Source: Clostridium sp. SCN 57-10 | GTDB lineage: Bacteria; Bacillota; Clostridia; Oscillospirales; Butyricicoccaceae | Assembly (NCBI GenBank): GCA_001725215.1 | Contig: MEFT01000079.1 | Location: 1 to 6,920, forward strand | Reading direction: 5' to 3' | Length of the DNA: 6,920 nucleotides | In this document: in pieces, positions 1 to 4,974 of the stretch | Layout: each line of letters starts with the position of its first letter | How positions within the stretch are numbered: position 1 is the stretch's first letter | Notes under the pieces: model-generated | What the model saw: the letters and a program-made list of their open reading frames with translations, nothing else | Databases searched by the model: none | Told to the model about the DNA's origin: nothing | Translations under genes and position numbers: made by a program

Positions 1-118
1 CTGTAAATCCACCACAAATGTAGCATATCCAAAAAGCCTTTGAGAATGGCTCTGTAAAAATAATCACGAATGCAAATACGATGCGAAGTGATGTTATAAA
101 ATCTGCTGTATTTTTAAT
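1..118 (-). CDS. CDP-alcohol phosphatidyltransferase, N-terminal fragment (non-standard start)
   Basis: Reading leftward from 118 gives 39 codons before the window edge, starting IKNTADFITSLRIVFAF and continuing through a hydrophobic segment to ICYICGGFT. From memory this resembles the first membrane helix of CDP-alcohol phosphatidyltransferases, the integral membrane enzymes that move a phosphatidyl group from CDP-diacylglycerol to an alcohol such as glycerol 3-phosphate. The diagnostic D-G-x2-A-R active-site motif would lie just beyond the edge, so the family call rests on the N-terminus alone. No ATG, GTG or TTG start is available: the frame is closed upstream by TAA, and the codons before residue 1 are GGT CGA GGT GGC ATT TTT. 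A Shine-Dalgarno GAGGTGG (126-132) sits 7 nt before the ATT at 116-118, exactly where ATG would be expected. Either AUU is used as start, or an ATG to ATT mutation has silenced the gene. The pgsA-like subfamily cannot be decided. Confidence 0.6.
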   Translation of the reverse strand, partial: MKNTADFITSLRIVFAFVIIFTEPFSKAFWICYICGGFT

Positions 119-173
119 AAAAATGCCACCTCGACCTTAAAATTTTGCCTATTGTACAACTAAGCTATCTATT

Positions 174-179
174 ATTATA
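174..179 (-). promoter_or_regulatory. Possible -10 box for the leftward gene
   Basis: A perfect TATAAT on the minus strand lies about 40 nt upstream of the leftward ribosome binding site at 126-132. No good -35 box is present at 16-18 nt; the T-run of the neighbouring terminator occupies that place. It is plausible as the promoter of the leftward gene, but the region is AT-rich and chance matches are easy. Confidence 0.3.
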
Positions 180-202
180 TCATAATTTCGAGCATAAAAA
201 AG

Positions 203-236
203 CATATCTTCCTCTTGACGGAAGATATGTTTTTAT
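203..236. terminator. Bidirectional intrinsic terminator
   Basis: A perfect 10-bp inverted repeat (203-212 with 220-229, loop 213-219) is followed by TTTTTATT on the plus strand and, on the minus strand, by TTTTTT (196-201 read in reverse). It could therefore stop transcription in both directions. It sits between two divergent genes, where no complete upstream gene needs it, so it may be left over from a lost gene or insulate the two promoters. Confidence 0.75.
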
Positions 237-240
237 TGAG

Positions 241-470
241 TTAAGCGGTAATAAATGATGCAAGTGGTTATTAAGCGAGGATGTTTGAGCCTGTTCTACA
301 AATTATGCTCATAACATTTATGTTGGCATTACAGCATGGCTCTCATCCAATGTTTAGTTAGGATTTGAACTATTGTGCACCACCATGAATTATGCTCATT
401 TTGCGAAAGCGGCAATACGCTTACCTTGCCTGCCGTTTTACTGAATCCTTAAAACAATTAAATTTAAGTA
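241..470. other. Gene-poor intergenic stretch upstream of the flavodoxin operon
   Basis: I see no convincing gene here on either strand. It contains a 12-bp exact direct repeat (AATTATGCTCAT at 301-312 and 388-399) and an 11-mer GGATTTGAACT at 361-371 that recurs at 2222-2232 on the other side of the flavodoxin/merR operon. Minus-strand frames show short coding-like stretches, for instance NGRQGKRIAAFAK near 400-440, interrupted by many stops. Decayed repeat or gene remnants are possible but not demonstrable by eye. Confidence 0.4.
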
Positions 471-501
471 TTGACAGTTACGTTACGTTACAGACTATAA
501 T
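471..501 (+). promoter_or_regulatory. MerR-type promoter with 19-bp spacer
   Basis: A consensus -35 TTGACA (471-476) and a consensus -10 TATAAT (496-501) are separated by 19 bp instead of the usual 17. MerR-family activators bind such overlong spacers and twist the DNA so that RNA polymerase can engage both boxes. The spacer holds three perfect tandem copies of GTTAC (477-491). The 13-mer at 478-490 is an imperfect dyad in which 5 of 6 paired positions match, a plausible operator. The promoter drives the flavodoxin gene at 544, followed by the merR gene at 1055, so autoregulation is the natural reading. Confidence 0.8.
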
Positions 502-543
502 AAAGGAAACAAAAAAATAATGTAGAATTCTGGAGGAACTATT

Positions 544-1017
544 ATGAGTAAATCATTAGTTGTATATTACTCGTATTCGGATACAACAAGAGGTTTAGCA
601 GAAGATATAGCCCTTATTACAGATGCAGATATTAGGGAGCTGATTCCAGAAAAACCGTATTCATTTACCTACAACGGCGCAACAAAAGAAGCAAGAAGTG
701 AGATCGAACGTGGATACTGTCCTAAACTGGTTTCTGGAAACGAAGATATTACAGATTACGAATATATTTTTATAGGTACACCGAATTGGTTCAAATCTTT
801 TGCACCCCCTATACTAACTTTCTTGCGTAGTGTTGATTTGGAGGGAAAAACAGTTATCCCGTTTTGTACTCATGGTGGAGGTGGATTTGGGCAGATAGAA
901 ACTAATATATCCAAAGAATGCCCTAACGCAAAAATGTTACCTGGCTTTTCGGCAACAAGTAATTTTGATGATAAGAAAATTGAGGTTTGGATTGATAGAA
1001 TAAAGGTTTTAGAGTAA
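544..1017 (+). CDS. Flavodoxin-like protein (flavodoxin_4-type)
   Basis: This 157-residue cytosolic protein looks like a complete small flavodoxin-fold protein, expected to bind FMN and act in electron transfer or NAD(P)H-dependent reduction; its partner is unknown. The N-terminal strand KSLVVYYSYSDTT (residues 3-15) matches the phosphate-binding loop, with Ser10, Ser12, Thr14 and Thr15 as ligands. YEYIFIGTPNWFKSFAPP (72-89) is the central strand plus the 50s-type loop, and FCTHGGGGFG (107-116) is the glycine-rich loop near the flavin ring. Length suits the family. The ATG has a strong GGAGGA (532-537) with 6-nt spacing. It is first in an operon with the MerR/TipAS regulator 37 nt downstream and lies behind a 19-bp-spacer promoter, so it is probably induced by whatever compound that regulator senses. 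AT-rich codon use differs from the exporter genes to the right. Confidence 0.85.
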   Translation: MSKSLVVYYSYSDTTRGLAEDIALITDADIRELIPEKPYSFTYNGATKEARSEIERGYCPKLVSGNEDITDYEYIFIGTPNWFKSFAPPILTFLRSVDLEGKTVIPFCTHGGGGFGQIETNISKECPNAKMLPGFSATSNFDDKKIEVWIDRIKVLE

Positions 1018-1054
1018 GTTAGACTCTGAGTTTAATTGCAATGGGGGTATTCAA

Positions 1055-1816
1055 ATGCGGAAGCAGAATTATACAGTAAATGATATAACCAAAATAACAG
1101 GAATTACACGCAGAACACTGCATTACTATGGTGAGATAGGTTTGTTAAAAGCAACCAGCCTATCCCCTCACGGCTATCGTTTATATGACATGAGCGATTT
1201 GGAAAAATTGCAAATTATTCTTTTTTTGAAAGAAATAAATTTACCACTAAAAGATATATCTGCTATTTTACAGTTATCAAAGCAAGAGCAAAATAAGATA
1301 CTGGAACATCATTATGAGATTTTATCAAGAAAAAAGCAAAAATTAGAAAATATGATGTCAAACTTAGAACGATACTTGTCGGGTGAAGATATGTTTGATT
1401 TAGACATATTTCAAAATACAACGGTGCTTCCTCTAAAAGAGCAATACAAGCGAGAGGGTAAATTCGCCTATGGTGAAACACAAAAATATAAGGAGTACGA
1501 GAAGAATATAGATCAGTTAACAACCGAGGAAAAGGATAGACTCCTTGCTTCGTTTGATGAACGCATGAAAGAACTATTTAAGTTATTTGCCGTGCATATA
1601 AAAGAATCTCCTGCTTCGGCCAGAGTCCAATTGATTGTCAAACAGTGGGCAGATAGTTTTAAGGGCTTTTTCGTATGTGATAACCAAATCTTGAAATGTA
1701 TTGCAAAGGCTTACAAGTTTGATAACAGATTCAGAAAATATATAAATCAATTCTCTGATGAGGATTTGAGTGATTTTATTTATAAAGCTATTATTTTTTA
1801 TTGTGGAGAGGAATGA
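1055..1816 (+). CDS. MerR-family transcriptional activator with TipAS-type effector domain
   Basis: The 253-residue protein starts with a MerR winged helix-turn-helix (about residues 5-73). ITGITRRTLHYYGEIGLL is the recognition region, followed by the wing HGYRLYD. Residues about 75-110 look like the dimerising coiled coil (EILSRKKQKLENMMSNLERYL). The C-terminal half (about 138-251), with KYKEYEKN, the helical stretch around VQLIVKQWADSF, and YKFDNRFRKYINQF, fits the TipAS domain, which in TipA and relatives captures thiopeptides and other bulky ligands. This family activates its own promoter by untwisting a 19-bp spacer, and just such a promoter lies upstream of the operon at 471. The ribosome binding site is modest (GGGGGT at 1043-1048). 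The inferred role is to sense a toxic or redox-active compound and raise the flavodoxin and itself; the ligand cannot be read from sequence. Confidence 0.88.
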   Translation: MRKQNYTVNDITKITGITRRTLHYYGEIGLLKATSLSPHGYRLYDMSDLEKLQIILFLKEINLPLKDISAILQLSKQEQNKILEHHYEILSRKKQKLENMMSNLERYLSGEDMFDLDIFQNTTVLPLKEQYKREGKFAYGETQKYKEYEKNIDQLTTEEKDRLLASFDERMKELFKLFAVHIKESPASARVQLIVKQWADSFKGFFVCDNQILKCIAKAYKFDNRFRKYINQFSDEDLSDFIYKAIIFYCGEE

Positions 1817-2121
1817 TTTCAGAAGGTAATCTTGATGACTACCAAAGTGGGATCGATAATTACAAATCATACTAGTTCTATTGGTGCACAACTATTCTGC
1901 CGCCATAGCAACCGTATTTTTCGTTGTTATTGTGGAAAATTTTCATTATCTTACAAAACAGCAGGCACGTCCCCGGATAATTTCAAAGAATCTTATACTA
2001 TAATAACCCACTATGCATATCAAATGGGATATACTGATACAAAGAAAAGCAATCTATCTGATTGTGATAAATATTGCGGTAAAATGGGAGTATTTATGTA
2101 TAGGCAAATCAGAAAAAGAAA
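1817..2121. other. Region between merR and its terminator, no convincing gene
   Basis: No gene is well supported here. A 20-codon ORF (ATG at 1813-1815, stop at 1873-1875) overlaps the merR stop as ATGA, and a different frame immediately after it (about 1860-2000) reads a hydrophobic stretch, NYSAAIATVFFVVIVENF, without a start codon. Together these could be scraps of a third operon gene. A 354-base ORF starting at TTG 1832 or ATG 1835, with an AGAAGG before it, runs straight through the terminator hairpin to 2185 and has no recognisable features, so I do not call it a gene. Confidence 0.4.
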
Positions 2122-2165
2122 AGCCCCGAAAGCATTGATCATTCAGTGCTTTCGGGGCTCTTGCT
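2122..2165. terminator. Bidirectional intrinsic terminator between convergent units
   Basis: A perfect 13-bp stem (AGCCCCGAAAGCA at 2122-2134 with 2147-2159) has a 12-nt loop. On the plus strand it is followed by the T-rich CTTGCTCTTCTT. On the minus strand it is followed by TTTTCTTTTTCTG, an even better tail. It can end the flavodoxin/merR transcript from the left and the broken leftward gene from the right. Confidence 0.85.
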
Positions 2166-2254
2166 CTTCTTATTCAGTTGAGTGAGCTGGTAATTGTGGA
2201 TGCGAGTCCATTTTTGAAAGGGGATTTGAACTGTTACACAATGAAAAGTTATGT

Positions 2255-2618
2255 TTAAAATTTCCTAAAAAATTTAGGTTCAAGTTGGTGTAATTCTGTT
2301 CCAGAATGTTCTGAAGAAAAACCATTGTCAAGAAAAATAGAGAAAAAAGGTGTCATTTTATAGTCAGTGTCTGTAAGGCTTTGGAATATGTAGAAGGAAA
2401 TTCGTGAATTCTTCTGTTATTTTTCCGAAAACAACCTTTCCACCTGTCCATTCAGTTTCCTTTAATGTTCCAAACTGTAAAGCACTATTTGTCCAATTAT
2501 CTTCATCTGACCAACAATGAATCTCAAACATATTTGCTGTAATGAGCTTATTTTTCATGATTTCTACCCATTCATGATTTGAAGGATTTGTATAATCAAA
2601 ATTAAATTGCTCCACCAT
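2255..2618 (-). pseudogene. Hypothetical protein gene broken by a single-base frameshift
   Basis: From ATG 2618 (MVEQFNFDYTNPSNHEWV) an acidic, aromatic-rich reading frame runs 81 codons to HIPKP, then gains one base around the AA at 2375-2376 and stops 4 codons later at 2364-2366. Skipping that base restores 39 more coding-like codons, TDTDYKMTPFFSIFLDNGFS onward, ending in RKF and TAA at 2255-2257. The joined product would have 120 residues. I associate the motif sequence (MFEIHCW, ALQFG, KMTPFF) with a small uncharacterised family in Clostridia, but only from memory. Function is unknown; no signal peptide or membrane segment is seen. The start with MVEQ is preferred over ATG 2684, which would lie inside the tRNA terminator. 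The ribosome binding site is weak (AAAGGG) and no clear promoter separates the gene from that terminator, fitting a decaying gene. Confidence 0.7.
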
Positions 2619-2648
2619 AACACGCCCTTTCACGTGATATTTTACTAT

Positions 2649-2694
2649 GAAAAAAAAAAAGTATAGTCTGAGCATAAAACTCAAACTATACTTT
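2649..2694 (-). terminator. Intrinsic terminator of the tRNA-Ser gene
   Basis: On the minus strand a 15-bp stem (2694-2680 with 2672-2658, one G-U pair, 7-nt loop) is followed by a long T-run from the A-tract starting at 2650. It begins four bases after the encoded CCA of the tRNA gene, the usual place for a tRNA terminator. Confidence 0.85.
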
Positions 2695-2697
2695 TAA

Positions 2698-2789
2698 TGG
2701 CGGAGAGAGAGGGATTCGAACCCTCGGTGGGGTATTAGCCCACACACGATTTCCAATCGTGCGCCTTAGACCAGCTCAGCCATCTCTCC
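2698..2789 (-). tRNA. tRNA-Ser (anticodon GGA)
   Basis: The minus strand folds as a class II tRNA. A 7-bp acceptor stem pairs GGAGAGA (2789-2783) with TCTCTCC (2708-2702). A 5-bp anticodon stem CACGA/TCGTG holds the loop TTGGAAA with anticodon GGA, reading UCC and UCU. A long variable arm pairs GTGGG with CCCAC. The T-arm is GAGGG-TTCGAAT-CCCTC, followed by discriminator G and an encoded CCA (2700-2698). The long variable arm and the anticodon both say serine. The gene has its own promoter and terminator. It sits exactly at the switch from AT-rich DNA (its 3' side) to GC-rich DNA (its 5' side). Confidence 0.97.
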
Positions 2790-2823
2790 AAATGGTCTGA
2801 TAACGCTGTGAAACAGCTTTATT

Positions 2824-2852
2824 ATCATAGCATGGCGCACCGAAACTGTCAA
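2824..2852 (-). promoter_or_regulatory. Promoter of tRNA-Ser
   Basis: The minus strand carries a perfect -35 TTGACA (2852-2847), a 17-bp spacer and -10 TATGAT (2829-2824). The predicted start falls near 2817, leaving a short 5' leader before the mature tRNA at 2789. Confidence 0.9.
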
Positions 2853-2907
2853 GCGGAATTCGTGCGTTCTCCGCAAAAAACGGGCGTGGCGCCCCCCCTG
2901 TTACCCG

Positions 2908-2945
2908 CGCGAAAAAAATGTTGCTCACGCAAAAAAACAGTTGCT
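2908..2945 (+). repeat. Imperfect tandem A-tract repeat upstream of the leader promoter
   Basis: Two similar units, CGCG-A7-TG-TTGCT (2908-2925) and ACGC-A7-CAG-TTGCT (2927-2945), lie in tandem, the TTGCT parts exactly 20 bp apart. A third A-tract is at 2875-2880. The second unit ends in the -35 box of the leader promoter. A-tracts upstream of a -35 box resemble UP elements that raise promoter strength; that role is inferred. Confidence 0.55.
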
Positions 2946-2969
2946 TTTCTCTTTCCGCCACGCTATAAT
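2941..2969 (+). promoter_or_regulatory. Promoter of the leader RNA and ABC exporter operon
   Basis: A -35 TTGCTT (2941-2946), a 17-bp spacer and a perfect -10 TATAAT (2964-2969) predict a start near 2976. The A-tracts just upstream may strengthen it. It is the only convincing plus-strand promoter before the exporter operon, and it lies upstream of the structured leader and terminator. Confidence 0.75.
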
Positions 2970-2975
2970 GGGAAA

Positions 2976-3172
2976 AACTGATTGGGAGAAGTTTCATTAT
3001 GATATTCACATCACCCCTTGGACATAGCGCGCAGCTATGTTCGATGCAGCCCGTTATTAAGCGGTCGCGCCGGCGGTAAGTTCAGCCGGTGCGGGCGCTA
3101 TTTGGCGTTGCATCGGCTGGAAAGGGGATTGATTTACTCCGGGACGATGCTTCGTCCCGGAGTTTTTGTTTT
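2976..3172 (+). ncRNA. Structured leader RNA (three-way junction plus terminator), class unknown
   Basis: By hand-folding, the RNA forms a closing stem P1 (3010-3019 with 3122-3133, two-base bulge). A 9-bp hairpin P2 (3020-3028 with 3034-3042) follows directly with no linker. A long arm P3/P4 is then formed by 3043-3051 with 3104-3114, an internal loop, 3060-3063 with 3096-3099, one G-G mismatch, and 3065-3074 with 3085-3094, capped by a 10-nt loop. A linker of about 7 nt returns to P1. The terminator starts two bases after P1. The ABC operon begins 22 nt after the terminator U-run, so its transcript must read through. I find no match in memory to SAM, TPP, cobalamin, lysine, glycine, manganese, guanidine, T-box or SRP RNA signatures. 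Alternatives are a stand-alone small RNA or attenuation by a 26-codon ORF at 2999-3079. Confidence 0.6.
3136..3172 (+). terminator. Intrinsic terminator in front of the ABC operon
   Basis: A perfect 12-bp stem (3136-3147 with 3152-3163) with a TGCT tetraloop is followed by TTTTTGTTTT. It stands 22 nt before the first exporter gene. Its left arm could alternatively pair with bases just upstream: 3117-3121 with 3138-3142, or 3124-3127 with 3137-3140. The latter also compete with P1 of the leader, a possible but weak antiterminator. Confidence 0.92.
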
Positions 3173-3194
3173 CATTACGAAAGGCGGAAGAATC

Positions 3195-4184
3195 ATGTTG
3201 GCAATCGAAACGCACAATCTCAGCAAAACCTATCGCACGCGCGTCAAGGCAGAAGGTCTTGGCGCAAGCTTCCGCGCGCTGGTACAACCCGACTGGCGGG
3301 AAATCAAGGCTGTGCGCGACATCAGCCTGCGCGTCGACCAGGGTGAAATTCTCGCCTTTATCGGGCCAAACGGCGCGGGTAAATCGACGTTTATCAAAAT
3401 GCTGTGCGGTATTCTGCACCCCTCGGACGGTGCGATTTCCGTGCTCGGCATGTCGCCGGCGAAAGAGCGCCGCGCGCTGGCCATGCGCATCGGTACGGTG
3501 TTCGGGCAGAAATCGCAGCTTTGGCTGCACCTGCCCGCGCTTGACAGCTTCACGCTGCTTGCCGCCATTTACGAGATTGACGACGCAACGCGCAAGCGCC
3601 GCGTGGGCGAGCTTTCCGAGCTGTTCGGCCTTGGCGAGTTTTTGGAGACGCCGGTGCGCAAGTTGTCGCTCGGGCAGCGCATCCGCTGCGAGGTCGCCGC
3701 TTCCCTGCTGCATGACCCCGAGCTGCTCTTTCTCGACGAGCCGACCATCGGTCTTGACGTGGTCGTCAAGCAGGCGATCCGCGAGCTGATCACGCGGCGA
3801 AACAAAGAGCGCGGCACCACGGTTTTTCTCACCAGCCACGACCCGGCGGACATCGAGCAGCTGTGCCGCCGCGCGGTCGTCATCGACCACGGCACCGTGG
3901 TACTTGATTCGCCGGTCGAAAAGCTGAAAAGCGAATACCTGGGCAAAAAACTGATTGAGGTGACGTTCAGTGCCCCCCAAAGCATTCCCCACCTTGATGG
4001 AGTGTTATCAGCAACGGAAAACGGCGGTCAGAAGTCCACGCTGACCGTCGACACCGCTATCCGCCCGATCGGCGAGGTGATGGAGCGTCTGTCTGCCATG
4101 GGAAACGTGGTGGACATCACGATCAGCAATCCCCCGATGGAGGATATCATCGCCGCCATCTTTCAAAAGGAGGCGTTGATATGA
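3195..4184 (+). CDS. ABC transporter ATP-binding protein (COG4586-type exporter)
   Basis: The 329-residue cytoplasmic ATPase has every motif of a working nucleotide-binding domain: Walker A GPNGAGKST (57-65), Q-loop with Gln105, signature LSLGQ (157-161), Walker B LLFLDEP (177-183), D-loop GLD (186-188) and His215. An insert between KTYRTR and the first core strand, together with RKLSLGQRIRCEVAASLLH and DEPTIGLDVVVK, is typical of the COG4586 group. About 80 residues after the ABC core form an accessory domain. The start at 3195 is chosen because AAAGGCGG precedes it; the frame is open back to 3018, but that stretch is the leader RNA and terminator. Its stop overlaps the next gene as ATGA. 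Relatives pair with two six-helix membrane proteins, and from memory a Synechocystis homologue exports viologens; the substrate here is unknown. Confidence 0.92.
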   Translation: MLAIETHNLSKTYRTRVKAEGLGASFRALVQPDWREIKAVRDISLRVDQGEILAFIGPNGAGKSTFIKMLCGILHPSDGAISVLGMSPAKERRALAMRIGTVFGQKSQLWLHLPALDSFTLLAAIYEIDDATRKRRVGELSELFGLGEFLETPVRKLSLGQRIRCEVAASLLHDPELLFLDEPTIGLDVVVKQAIRELITRRNKERGTTVFLTSHDPADIEQLCRRAVVIDHGTVVLDSPVEKLKSEYLGKKLIEVTFSAPQSIPHLDGVLSATENGGQKSTLTVDTAIRPIGEVMERLSAMGNVVDITISNPPMEDIIAAIFQKEALI

Positions 4185-4972
4185 AACGGCTTAAAAAATA
4201 CTTCGTCATTACAAAAGTGAGCCTGTCCAACGCAACGGCATATCGCGCGTCCATTCTCTCCCGTTTTTGCTTTTACACACTGTTCATCTATGTATTTATG
4301 GGGCTTTGGAAAGCGATTTACCGCGAGGGAAGCGTACATGGTTATGAATATGTGCAGATGGTCTGGTATTTGATCATGACGGAGTTTGTGGCGTTCTCGT
4401 GTGGATCAAGTATTTTCAACACGATGAATACCGATGTAAAATCAGGCTCCATTGCCTATCTGCTCGGCAGACCGACCCACTATGTGTTTTACCAATTCTT
4501 TAACTCGCTTGGTCAGATTCTGCTGAACTTCATCTGTTTCGGCGTTTTGGCCATCTCCCTGGGTCTGCTCTTTGTCGGTCCGCTGCCCACCTTCCGCCTC
4601 TCGGGACTTCTGCCACTGCTGCTCTCCGTCGCCATCAGCATTATGCTCAACTATTTTTTCCTAATGCTTATCGGCCTTTCTTCATTTATCATGGAAGACA
4701 ATTTCGCGCTTTACCTTATCTACCAGAAGCTTTGCTTCATGCTGGGCACGTTTCTGCCCGTAGAGTTTTTACCCGCATGGCTGCAGCCCATCGCCAAGAG
4801 TCTTCCGTTTTCTTATGTGTATTGGGCGCCCGCGAAGCTGTTTGTCAACTATTCGCCCGCGCTGTTTTGGGAGCTTGTCCCCCGGCAGGCTTTGTGGAGC
4901 GCCGCAGCATTTGTGCTTACCCTGCTTTTCTACCGCGTCGGTGTGCGTAGGCTGCAGGTCAATGGAGGTTAA
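4181..4972 (+). CDS. ABC-2 type exporter membrane protein (COG4587-like)
   Basis: A 263-residue integral membrane protein with about six hydrophobic segments near residues 22-44, 58-78, 110-133, 142-170, 180-200 and 235-254. The cytoplasmic loop DVKSGSIAYLLGRPTHYVFY (85-104) matches the conserved loop of this permease family, which contacts the ATPase. The ATG overlaps the ATPase stop by 4 bases and has AAAGGAGG upstream, so translation is coupled. With the following gene it would form a heterodimeric membrane channel powered by the upstream ATPase. No signal peptide is expected and none is seen. Which of the two permease families it belongs to is less certain than its role as the permease partner. 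Confidence 0.85.
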   Translation: MKRLKKYFVITKVSLSNATAYRASILSRFCFYTLFIYVFMGLWKAIYREGSVHGYEYVQMVWYLIMTEFVAFSCGSSIFNTMNTDVKSGSIAYLLGRPTHYVFYQFFNSLGQILLNFICFGVLAISLGLLFVGPLPTFRLSGLLPLLLSVAISIMLNYFFLMLIGLSSFIMEDNFALYLIYQKLCFMLGTFLPVEFLPAWLQPIAKSLPFSYVYWAPAKLFVNYSPALFWELVPRQALWSAAAFVLTLLFYRVGVRRLQVNGG

Positions 4973-4974
4973 CG

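Noticed and set aside
1832..2185. 117-codon plus-strand ORF after merR
   Set aside because: It runs through the 13-bp terminator hairpin at 2122-2159, shows no family motif, and its amino acid content looks like translated non-coding DNA, despite a fair AGAAGG upstream.
2195..2235. tRNA-like T-arm pattern (minus strand GTTCAAATCC) at 2222 and again at 361
   Set aside because: The flanking bases do not form T-stems and no anticodon or acceptor arm is present.
2258..2360. Plus-strand frame ending CNSVPECSEEKPLSRKIEKK, looking like a protein C-terminus
   Set aside because: It has no start, and it is the antisense of the frameshifted leftward gene, which explains its coding-like appearance.
2976..3172. 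Idea that the leader is 6S RNA or SRP RNA
   Set aside because: It folds as a three-way junction rather than a rod with a central bubble, and the conserved SRP GGAAGCAGC-type loop is absent; 6S cannot be fully excluded without a covariance search.
3018..3194. N-terminal extension of 59 residues on the ABC ATPase
   Set aside because: The frame is open, but this DNA is the structured leader and terminator; the start at 3195 has the ribosome binding site and gives the usual family N-terminus.
3057..3992. Long minus-strand ORF of 311 codons opposite the ATPase
   Set aside because: It is an antisense shadow of a GC-rich gene; the plus strand carries all ABC motifs in order.
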